From a virus, in the IMG/VR virus record IMGVR_UViG_3300049914_000189, positions 1 through 30,210 of that record: a DNA stretch of 30,210 nt; one strand, written 5' to 3'. Positions within the stretch are counted from its first letter, which is position 1. Every line of letters begins with the position of its first letter. Of the stretch, positions 9,345 through 15,827 are shown one piece after another. The position numbers were made by a program, and so were the translations under genes. Below the pieces are notes generated by a model. It was not told the DNA's origin, ran no database searches, and saw only the letters and a list, made by a program, of their open reading frames with translations.

Positions 9345-11391
9345 TTACGAGATCTCCTAAAATCTGGTAGGTATCCTGGTTGATCAATCGGCGATCCTCG
9401 GATGACAGCCGGCTGTCGATCCGGCGATTATCGTTATATTGCACCTGTCCGCGCCCACCGGCAGCTCCTGCCAACAGGCTCAGCAGCTTGTCCTGGTCCA
9501 GCGCCCCACCGGCCAGCGCTTCGACCACGCTGGTGGTTTTATCGGTCATCACGAACTCGTGTTTGTGCATGCGGTAGATGCCATTGCTCGTATATCCTCC
9601 GATATCCTTCCCGGGTGGGCTACTCCCGCCCATATCCGCCAAAGCCTGGTTATAGATATTGCGCAGATCTGCCAGCATGGCCGCGTTATATTGCGCCTTT
9701 AGCGTTCGCTCCTGAGAAAGGGCATCCGCAGTATCTTGCAATTGGAGTTGAAAGGCTTGTCTCCGTTGATTTCGATCCCGATAGAACTGATCAGCCAGGT
9801 CGCGTAATTGTTTATTGAAATCATCACTGCGCTTCTGAGCCTCGATCTTATACTGGTTGTCCAGCTCGAGCAGTTGCTGATCGAAATCCTCCTTGCGCCG
9901 CTGAGCATCGATCTTCCGTTGTTCGTCTTCATCCGCCAACTGCTGTTGGAACTGATCGAAGCGCTGCTGCCGCTGGGTAGAAAATTGAGCTTCGTTGTCC
10001 GCCAGGGTGTTGGCCAGGTCCTCATTTTTCCGGCGTACTTCTATCTGGTAGTTTTCCTCGACATTCCGGCGCTCTTTTTCGGCCGAACGCATCTCACGCA
10101 CCATCCCCAGGGCATCCCTGGAGGCGGCCAGGTCATTCATGCGGTCGGCGTGATCCTCCTGCAGGTTGCGCAGCTCACGCTGGTGATCTTCTTCAGCGCG
10201 TGCTGCTGCCAGGCTGGAATCCCGGGCGATCCTCATCCGGTTGGCGTAATAATCTGCCTCCGTCTGTTGTTCGGATTGGTAGAAATCCCGCAGCGTTTGG
10301 GATCGCTTGCGGTTGAAATCCTCATCCTCCCTATGAGCCGTCTGGTTGGCATTGCTGATCAGATCTGACCTTTGTTTTTGATAAGCCCTTTCAGCTTCCA
10401 GTTCTGCCTGGCGGGCGTTGCTGATCAGGTCCGACCTTTTCTGTTTATAAGCCTGTTCTGCTTCCTGGTCCGCTTTGATGTAGGCCAGGTAGGCTTTCAA
10501 CTGTTCATTGGTAAACCCGGCAAATGCGTCGGTCGCTTGTTGAGTAGCATCATCCGCCTTTTGGATTACGCCCGTCAATTCACCGATCGATTTGCCCCAT
10601 TTCGCCGCCAGTTCAGGACCGCCAAACATGGTCCCCCAACCTGCTGCGGCGATTGTCAGCAGCTCACCGCCAGCCCGAGTGCCACTCGCCCAGGCCGATT
10701 CTTTTTGGCCTGGTATTTTAATGGCATTCAAGGCCAGGTATGCCGCTACTGCGGCGATGATAGCAGGCAACAATGGGGTTAGACCGGCCAGTATCCCGGC
10801 TTTTCCGGCTGCACCGGCTGCTCCACCGGCAGCAATACCTATCGCGCCAGCCCCGGTGAGCAATTGCACTGTAGCGATCAACTTTTGGGCCTGGGCAATC
10901 AGCGTGACCACCGTCCCGGCCGCCGCCAGGCCGCCTCCCACGGTCAGAATGGCTTTTAAAACGTCCGGGTTTTTCTCGATGAAAGTGGCAAACTTATCCG
11001 CCAGATCGGCGCCCTTCTCCAATAGCGGTGTCAGCACCTTCATGGTCTCGCGTCCCACCCGCACTTGGGCATCCTGGAGCTTCTCATTGGCCTTGATCCA
11101 GCGCCGTGAGGTCTCCTCGGATTGTCCTACCTGCTGGGTATAGGTGCGCGCTGCCAGCAAAAACGGCGCCAGGATCGCCGCCCCGGCCACGCCCAACGTG
11201 GTGCCCATCTGCTGGAGCTTCTCGGCGTTCTCGCGCATTTTCATCAGGCGCTTGGTGGCTTCATCCGTAGCCCCGCCGATCTTCTTCATCCCGGCTTCGA
11301 CCTGGTCTGTGGCCTGCTTTACTTTCTGCAGGTCGCCCTGTTCGGCCACAAAGCGCAGCCGTGCCTGCAGCTCCTTGATGTTTTCAGTCAT
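9331..11391 (-). CDS. Tail tape measure protein
   Basis: Sets tail length and probably helps DNA cross the host membrane. The 686-residue protein begins with a helical region (MTENIKELQARLRFVAEQ), then hydrophobic segments at about 62-80 and 150-225 rich in Ala and Gly, as usual for tape measure proteins. Residues about 300-600 form a long charged coiled coil with repeated units such as YKQKRSDLISNA and YQKQRSDLISNA followed by many Arg/Gln/Glu/Asp helices. The C-terminus carries GKDIGGYTSNGIYRMHKHEFVM, a short domain common at tape measure ends. At the commonly used figure of about 1.5 angstrom per residue, the tail would be near 100 nm. It overlaps the upstream gene by 8 bases and lies downstream of the G/GT chaperones, separated by one unusual gene. 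Confidence 0.9.
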   Translation of the reverse strand: MTENIKELQARLRFVAEQGDLQKVKQATDQVEAGMKKIGGATDEATKRLMKMRENAEKLQQMGTTLGVAGAAILAPFLLAARTYTQQVGQSEETSRRWIKANEKLQDAQVRVGRETMKVLTPLLEKGADLADKFATFIEKNPDVLKAILTVGGGLAAAGTVVTLIAQAQKLIATVQLLTGAGAIGIAAGGAAGAAGKAGILAGLTPLLPAIIAAVAAYLALNAIKIPGQKESAWASGTRAGGELLTIAAAGWGTMFGGPELAAKWGKSIGELTGVIQKADDATQQATDAFAGFTNEQLKAYLAYIKADQEAEQAYKQKRSDLISNARQAELEAERAYQKQRSDLISNANQTAHREDEDFNRKRSQTLRDFYQSEQQTEADYYANRMRIARDSSLAAARAEEDHQRELRNLQEDHADRMNDLAASRDALGMVREMRSAEKERRNVEENYQIEVRRKNEDLANTLADNEAQFSTQRQQRFDQFQQQLADEDEQRKIDAQRRKEDFDQQLLELDNQYKIEAQKRSDDFNKQLRDLADQFYRDRNQRRQAFQLQLQDTADALSQERTLKAQYNAAMLADLRNIYNQALADMGGSSPPGKDIGGYTSNGIYRMHKHEFVMTDKTTSVVEALAGGALDQDKLLSLLAGAAGGRGQVQYNDNRRIDSRLSSEDRRLINQDTYQILGDLVNGII

Positions 11392-12295
11392 GCATCACCT
11401 TCCGGATCTGGTTCACAAATGCCTTTCCATCAAACGGCTGGCCGATGAACCGCTCGCGCCACTCCCGGATCGCCGCATCGCTGTGGGAGGCCTCGCCGAT
11501 CTGCGCTGCCAGGTTGCCGTCCGCCACGTCATATGGATACGCCAGATACTCCCGGTAAGACTCCCAATTAGCAGCCCATCGCAGGTTGTCGGGATGGTTG
11601 CCGCTATGCGGACACATCCGGTCTCCCAGCATGATCGTAGGTTTGCCCCGTGCGATCGCCAGGTAGGCGTGCGTCTGATGCGCCACGGTCAGGTCCGCCC
11701 AGTCGATCTCATGGTGGGAACCGTCCGGACGAGCCTGCAAATAGCGCACGCCCCTCTGTGCCCACAGACCCTGGGCTGACAGGCCACGGATGTATCTGAC
11801 CAGGATGGCCACCCCTTTTAACTTGAGCAGCGCCTCGAATGCCTGGGCATTCGCCTGGCGATCTTCCTCACATAACCATCCACTCGCATTGGGGTGGATA
11901 GGAGCGAACAGGATATTCTTGACGTTCCCCGCTCGAAACGACTTGATCCGGCAGTAGGTCCACCCTACCGGCCAGGTCGGCAGCGGATATCCATATCGGC
12001 GCATCACCTCCACATGCCCCGCCGCGATCACAAACGATCCGTTGATCTGTTCATTCACGGGGTATATCCCATCCCACTGCACCATCGGCCTGGCCGCGTG
12101 CGGGTATAAGAATACTGGGATTTTGGCCTTCAGGTGTTTCTCCACAGCCGAGCGCAGCCCCTGGCCGTTTTTTCCGATGTCATGATCGATCAGCACGAAA
12201 TCAGGCCGGGCGGCATCCAGCTCGAACTCGGCGCCCAACAGTGCCTGGATATAGGCGCTGCCTTTACCTTGATGGTTATAAAGCCAGAATTTCAT
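11384..12295 (-). CDS. Glycosyltransferase-like protein (GT-B-like) inside tail operon
   Basis: A 303-residue protein that does not look like a tail component. It begins MKFWLYNHQGKG. Its middle has FAPIHPNASGWLCEEDRQAN followed by a helix, the kind of loop that opens the second Rossmann domain of GT-B enzymes. Near the end ADLTVAHQTHAYLAIARGKPTIMLGD matches the donor-side pattern of CDP-glycerol transferases and UDP-GlcNAc epimerase-like enzymes. The ATG overlaps the stop of the tail chaperone fusion frame as ATGA, and the stop lies inside the tape measure start, so it is tightly built into the operon. Glycosylation of a virion protein or of an intracellular sugar are both possible. A GT-B fold is a moderate-confidence call; the substrate is unknown. 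Confidence 0.55.
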   Translation of the reverse strand: MKFWLYNHQGKGSAYIQALLGAEFELDAARPDFVLIDHDIGKNGQGLRSAVEKHLKAKIPVFLYPHAARPMVQWDGIYPVNEQINGSFVIAAGHVEVMRRYGYPLPTWPVGWTYCRIKSFRAGNVKNILFAPIHPNASGWLCEEDRQANAQAFEALLKLKGVAILVRYIRGLSAQGLWAQRGVRYLQARPDGSHHEIDWADLTVAHQTHAYLAIARGKPTIMLGDRMCPHSGNHPDNLRWAANWESYREYLAYPYDVADGNLAAQIGEASHSDAAIREWRERFIGQPFDGKAFVNQIRKVMHD

Positions 12296-12848
12296 TTCTT
12301 CATTGCCTCCCGGACCGCCTGGTACTCGTAGCGCAAGGTAAACAGGTCATCCATCAGCCAATCTGGTTCTGCCAGCAGTTGGCTGGGCAGCCATCTCCAG
12401 CCGGTCGCCTGCATCCAGGCAAAGATTTTCCGGCTCAGCTCGGGCTGGTTCAGCTCAACGGTTTTTGGGAGGTTGCCCGGTGCCTTTTCCTTTGCGAGCT
12501 GCCAGAGCCAGCGCCGGGTTTCGAGACTTTTTTTGGGTCTGGCTCGATCCCCAGAAACTGTGGGTTGAGCATGTAAGCCGCCGCGTTCCATTCGTCGACC
12601 AGCCCGACAGGCAGGTCGCAAAACGCCTCGAAGGTGAGCGGCTCTGGCAACCCGCTACTCAGGTTCTGGACCAGGCAGCAGGTCAGGTCCGGGAAGGCGA
12701 TCAAACGCATGATCGCCACCGATTCATCCGTATCGGCTGCCTTGATGGCGTTGCCGCGCATAATCTGCCGGCGCATTCCATCCAGCGCGGTGGCTTCCCG
12801 GACCGTAATAGTCACCTCACCTACCGTACGGGTCAGGGTTGCACTCAT
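12292..12848 (-). CDS. Tail assembly chaperone GT, -1 frameshift product
   Basis: Predicted 185-residue fusion made when ribosomes slip back one base at the A-AAA-AAA site (12534-12528). The first 107 residues are shared with the shorter chaperone. The remaining 78, in the -1 frame, run SLETRRWLWQLAKEKAPGNL onward to REAMKK. As in lambda gpG/gpGT, both forms would coat the tape measure protein and recruit tail tube subunits, with the longer form made at low level. The -1 frame is open across the site, has no sensible start of its own, and ends with TGA overlapping the next ATG. The location between major tail protein and tape measure gene is exactly where this arrangement is expected. One gene now separates it from the tape measure. 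Confidence 0.8.
12450..12848 (-). CDS. Tail assembly chaperone G (zero-frame product)
   Basis: A 132-residue protein read without frameshift. It starts MSATLTRTVGEVTITVREAT, with a helical core (RLIAFPDLTCCLVQNLSSGL, LTFEAFCDLPVGLVDEWNAA) like phage tail chaperones that precede the tape measure gene. The ATG overlaps the stop of the major tail protein as ATGA. Past the slip site the zero frame continues for 25 low-complexity basic residues and stops at 12450. Its role is scaffold for tail assembly, absent from the finished virion. The call rests on synteny and the frameshift arrangement rather than on strong sequence motifs. Confidence 0.8.
   Translation of the reverse strand: MSATLTRTVGEVTITVREATALDGMRRQIMRGNAIKAADTDESVAIMRLIAFPDLTCCLVQNLSSGLPEPLTFEAFCDLPVGLVDEWNAAAYMLNPQFLGIEPDPKKVSKPGAGSGSSQRKRHRATSQKPLS
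12528..12534 (-). other. Programmed -1 ribosomal frameshift slip site
   Basis: Seven consecutive A on the minus strand sit in exact X_XXY_YYZ phase with the zero frame: CCA AAA AAA GTC, so the heptamer is A_AAA_AAA. Slipping gives Pro-Lys-Lys-Ser and opens the 78-codon -1 frame. Nine bases downstream, CCCGG (12518-12514) can pair with CCGGG (12480-12476), and a GCTG/CAGC stem can form in between, giving a possible stimulatory structure. Confidence 0.8.
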
Positions 12849-13672
12849 ACCGACCCCAGATCCGGTTCGCCGCCCATTTCGTACCAGGCCGTCACCACGT
12901 CTTCGTCGGCCGGCTCGGTCCCGAAGGTGACCCCATCCAGGGCCGGGGTGATCCCGGTGGCCAGCACCCGGTTTTGGTAAACCTCGATCTTGTCCTCCGA
13001 CAGGGCTTCTTCGCCGGCCGGGAAGAGGAATTCGGTCTCGCTGCCATCTCCCAGCCAGCTCACGATCGCCGGTATACCCTCGCTGTCATATTCGAAGAAC
13101 GCCGCGCGAGCATATCCATCGCTGGCTTTGACCAGCGCCTTGCCCCACAAGCGGGCCGTGACGATCTTCGGCACGACCTGGTAAGAGATCTCGCCTGCAT
13201 TGGCGTTCATCCCGCTGGCGCTGGGCAGACAGCGACACTTGGGGATCACGTAGCTGTGCCAGGTGATTTCCCCGCTGTCCAGGTCCTGCGACTGCTGGTA
13301 TAGCAGCAGAGCGACCAGGGGTTCATAGCCGGACAGATCGGTCACGTGGGCGATCTCGCGCGCCTCGCCGACCGAGCCAATCGCCATCCCGGTCACCAGG
13401 GAATGGATGTCGAAGCGGTAATCGGACACCTTCAAGGTTCCAACTGGCGCTTCCAGGCTGGGCAGCGTGGAGGTGCCGATCACGCTATCCCGACCCGGGT
13501 GTGTAATTACCCGCGCCTGGGGGGTCGTCATTTCGAAGGCGGTCGGCCCTGTCCAGCGCAGGCCCACATACGGGGTAACATCGATCGCCTTGGGGTTTCC
13601 CAGGGCGTCCAGGGCGAATACTGCGGCAAAGCGCAGTCCCACCGGTAAAAACTTTCCAGTTCGTTGAGTCAT
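12845..13672 (-). CDS. Major tail tube protein
   Basis: A 275-residue protein expected to form the stacked hexameric rings of the tail tube. The N-terminal part (about 1-215) is beta-rich and resembles other siphovirus tube proteins in layout. The last 60 residues (VSWLGDGSETEFLFPAGEEA onward) look like a small extra surface domain with the pattern found in phage and pilus add-on domains (LSEDKIEVYQNRVLATGITPA). It starts at ATG 13672 with a good GGAGAA site, begins 2 bases after the tail terminator gene, and overlaps the chaperone ATG as ATGA. Identification is by position directly before G/GT chaperones and by size; no enzymatic motif is present. Confidence 0.75.
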   Translation of the reverse strand: MTQRTGKFLPVGLRFAAVFALDALGNPKAIDVTPYVGLRWTGPTAFEMTTPQARVITHPGRDSVIGTSTLPSLEAPVGTLKVSDYRFDIHSLVTGMAIGSVGEAREIAHVTDLSGYEPLVALLLYQQSQDLDSGEITWHSYVIPKCRCLPSASGMNANAGEISYQVVPKIVTARLWGKALVKASDGYARAAFFEYDSEGIPAIVSWLGDGSETEFLFPAGEEALSEDKIEVYQNRVLATGITPALDGVTFGTEPADEDVVTAWYEMGGEPDLGSV

Positions 13673-13674
13673 GG

Positions 13675-14124
13675 CTATTCTCCTTTAGCAATTGTGCGTG
13701 GCTCGATGGTGATCACCTCTACCCGCACCTCAAATCCTATGAATCGCATGCCCCATTCCGGCAGCAGCACAATCCCACTGTCCGAGGTAACACGCGCTGA
13801 TCGCACCCTTGCCAGTTTGTTCAGGCGTGGGTGCGCCCAAATCGCCGCATATAACGCATCCAACAACGGCCGGCATTGGGTTTCTCGTGTTTTGGGATCG
13901 CCCATGCCGGTCGGCAAGACCGCCACCTGTACCCGCAGTGTGCGGGTCATTTGCAATAACGCCGATCCGGGCAACTTATCGTCCGGGATCCCGCTGCCGG
14001 TAAACACATACAGCGCCGGCAGGGCGCCGCTTTCCAGGTTGGGCGGGGGCGGATCGAAGGCCGTGCGGATGCCGGTTGCCATCCGCCCGATATCGGCCAG
14101 GGCCGTACAGATATCTTCGATCAT
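13675..14124 (-). CDS. Tail terminator / tail completion protein
   Basis: A 149-residue protein between the head-tail adaptor and the major tail protein. That is where tail terminators (lambda gpU-like) or tail completion proteins are encoded, capping the tail and joining it to the neck. Visible features are a helical start (MIEDICTALADIGRMATGI), a beta segment TRTLRVQVAVLPTG and a central helix QCRPLLDALYAAIWAHPRL. A final strand pair ends in GFEVRVEVITIEP, a strand-helix-strand order consistent with the gpU fold. The start follows the upstream stop by a single base. The role is inferred from gene order and predicted topology. Confidence 0.6.
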   Translation of the reverse strand: MIEDICTALADIGRMATGIRTAFDPPPPNLESGALPALYVFTGSGIPDDKLPGSALLQMTRTLRVQVAVLPTGMGDPKTRETQCRPLLDALYAAIWAHPRLNKLARVRSARVTSDSGIVLLPEWGMRFIGFEVRVEVITIEPRTIAKGE

Positions 14125-14125
14125 T

Positions 14126-14980
14126 TCAACGCGCCTTTCTCGGTCCGAGGATGCGCTCTACATCCGCCGGCAGGCTGGTGGGGGTCGTCACGATCCCCGT
14201 CCCGGCCACATAGCTGCGGTCGAAGGCATCATTGTGGCGCTGTTCGTAGCGCCATTTGACCAGGCGCATGGCGATCTGTACGATCGTGCCCATCGGCCGG
14301 TAGATGTAGATCTCCGCTTCATCCAGATGAGCTGCCGCCTGGCTGCCGTTGAAAGCGCGCTCGATCTCCAGCGCCGGCGTCTCAGAATCATCCAGGCCGG
14401 CCACCAGCAGGAACTCATCATCGATCCGTGCGAGCTGCCCGATCTGGAAGGACCCCAGGTCTGCCACCGGCAGCGAAAGGTCATCAGCCTCGACGTCATC
14501 ATCAATGATCCCGCCCAGGACCCACGCCTCTGCATAACGGTTGTGATATCCCCACAGCCCGCTGAGCTGGATGGCCTGCTCCGGCCCGTCCTCGGATGGC
14601 TCCCAGGTGTACCCGCTGCGCAAGCGTATTCGGTTTTTGGGCGTGAAGTTGGCCGGTTCTAGCATATACGTTCCACTGGCCAGCTCTTCGCCGTCGCCGT
14701 TGAGCAGCTCGACCGGCTCCAGCAGGTCCTCATCAAGGCGCAGCGGCGGATCGGCCTGGTAGGCGGGATAGCGGCTGTCGTAGGCCCCGAAATTGCTCGA
14801 GGATACCCGCGGGGTATCGTATACGCGTGTTTCAAGCCGCACGTCATAGCGACGACCCTTATAGTCCTCGATAAGGCGTGACGCCCAATCGATAAACTCG
14901 GCCAGGAGTTCGTCATCCACCTCCCCGATCCCCCCGCCGATGTAGTTTTTCACCGCCTGCAAGGTCAGATAGTTGTACAT
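14126..14980 (-). CDS. Head-tail adaptor (connector) protein
   Basis: A 284-residue protein whose N-terminal helices (LQAVKNYIGGGIGEVDDELLAEFIDWASRLIEDYKGR; positions 7-43) match the start of phage gp6-like head-tail connectors. A C-terminal helical segment (GTIVQIAMRLVKWRYEQRHNDAF) completes the four-helix pattern. The central part (about 60-230) is an extended beta-rich insertion containing FLLVAGLDDSETPALEIERAFNGSQAA, also seen in connectors with added domains. It would form a ring below the portal and bridge to the tail. Length exceeds the short gp6 members because of this insertion. It sits between a small basic protein and the tail terminator, in normal head-to-tail order. Confidence 0.7.
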   Translation of the reverse strand: MYNYLTLQAVKNYIGGGIGEVDDELLAEFIDWASRLIEDYKGRRYDVRLETRVYDTPRVSSSNFGAYDSRYPAYQADPPLRLDEDLLEPVELLNGDGEELASGTYMLEPANFTPKNRIRLRSGYTWEPSEDGPEQAIQLSGLWGYHNRYAEAWVLGGIIDDDVEADDLSLPVADLGSFQIGQLARIDDEFLLVAGLDDSETPALEIERAFNGSQAAAHLDEAEIYIYRPMGTIVQIAMRLVKWRYEQRHNDAFDRSYVAGTGIVTTPTSLPADVERILGPRKAR

Positions 14981-14989
14981 AGCCGCCGC

Positions 14990-15232
14990 CTAAATCAAAA
15001 AGGGATTGCCGGGGGCGCCAGTTTTCTTGCCGGCGGGTTGTTTTACGGCTTTTCCTTTTTTGCCGCCCTTCTTGGGCTTCGGAACTACTTCCAGGACTTC
15101 TTTCGCCAGTCCATCCTGGACCAAGGAGCGCCCATAACCCTCTTTGGTCTCCAGGACTATTCCCGCCTGGCACGCTTTGCGCCTGAGCGCTTCGTCCAGG
15201 TACACACCGGCTCGCAAAATTTGAACTTTCAT
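14990..15232 (-). CDS. Small basic protein, C-terminal Lys-rich tail
   Basis: An 80-residue protein: MKVQILRAGVYLDEALRRKA, then a short globular region with GYGRSLVQDGLAKEVLEVV, then a Lys/Gly/Pro-rich tail (PKPKKGGKKGKAVKQPAGKK). ATG 15232 is chosen because GGGAG lies just upstream; a start at 15331 would add an unlikely N-terminus reading through a hairpin. Size, placement after the capsid and decoration genes, and the basic tail suggest a small head or neck protein that touches DNA. I do not recognise a family, so the function remains unassigned. Confidence 0.65.
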   Translation of the reverse strand: MKVQILRAGVYLDEALRRKACQAGIVLETKEGYGRSLVQDGLAKEVLEVVPKPKKGGKKGKAVKQPAGKKTGAPGNPFLI

Positions 15233-15247
15233 TGCATTCTCCCGTTT

Positions 15248-15279
15248 GGGCGAGAGGGATATCCCTATCCCCCTCGCCC
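15248..15279 (-). other. Imperfect hairpin between decoration and small basic protein genes
   Basis: GGGCGAG (15248-15254) is complementary to CTCGCCC (15273-15279), with an inner GGG/CCC pairing after one mismatch and a GGGATATCCC palindrome inside. It lies directly before the ribosome binding site of the small basic protein gene. On the minus strand no T-run follows, so it is more likely an mRNA-stabilising or attenuating structure than a terminator. Confidence 0.4.
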
Positions 15280-15300
15280 GTTTTAAATTTGGTTCTGGGT

Positions 15301-15750
15301 TTAGCCTACCAGCGTCACGACCTCGCCGCAATCGGCGCCTTGAGTGACCGGCCGGTAGCCCGGGTTGATCCCGAGGAAGATAATCGCCCCGTAATCGTTA
15401 CCTCCGGCTGGACCGCTGGCGTCCAGCGTCACATAATGGTACCCACCGTTTGAGTCCAGCTCATTGGTCTGGACCTCGATCAGGTACCACTGATCACCTC
15501 CGCCGGTGCCCGGGACGATCACCACCGCGTCTGTCACCACCTTGGGCGATCCATTGATCGTCTTAGTCTGCTCGACCTGGAAGGTTGACGCACTGTTGAG
15601 CGCTCCGACCAGGATCAGGAAAGCGAAACGCTCGAAATCGCTCACATCGATAAATGAACCGGAGGCCGGGAATTTCTTGACCGTCAATGCATCCTCGACG
15701 TTGAGCAACTGGATCAGAACTGCCTCAGATAAAAGTTCGTTCACGTACAT
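15301..15750 (-). CDS. Probable capsid decoration / head protein
   Basis: A 149-residue, mostly beta-rich protein encoded directly after the major capsid gene. It begins MYVNELLSEAVLIQLLNVED, has a central segment FERFAFLILVGALNSASTFQVEQTKT, and ends in PGYRPVTQGADCGEVVTLVG. It has its own good ribosome binding site (GAGGTGAACC before ATG). Proteins of this size and place in HK97-fold phages are often decoration or minor head proteins; Gly-rich loops and the absence of enzymatic motifs agree. Its family is not recognised, so the call is from position and composition. Confidence 0.5.
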   Translation of the reverse strand: MYVNELLSEAVLIQLLNVEDALTVKKFPASGSFIDVSDFERFAFLILVGALNSASTFQVEQTKTINGSPKVVTDAVVIVPGTGGGDQWYLIEVQTNELDSNGGYHYVTLDASGPAGGNDYGAIIFLGINPGYRPVTQGADCGEVVTLVG

Positions 15751-15781
15751 GGTTCACCTCGTGGTAGAAAAGGACCTAACT

Positions 15782-15817
15782 CCGGCAGGACACCATTCCT
15801 ATGGGGCTGCCTGCCGG
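15782..15817 (-). other. Hairpin downstream of the major capsid gene
   Basis: CCGGCAGG (15782-15789) pairs with CCTGCCGG (15810-15817), and CCAT/ATGG can form an inner stem. It sits between the capsid stop (15828) and the decoration gene start (15750). A few T residues follow about 10 bases later on the minus strand. It could be a partial terminator or a 3-prime stabiliser for capsid mRNA. Confidence 0.45.
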
Positions 15818-15827
15818 TGAATGATGG

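Noticed and set aside
12535-12621. Independent start for the second tail chaperone frame at 12621
   Set aside because: Residues before the slip site in this frame are low-complexity and Arg-rich, unlike the part after it, and no ribosome binding site is present; frameshift entry explains the frame better.
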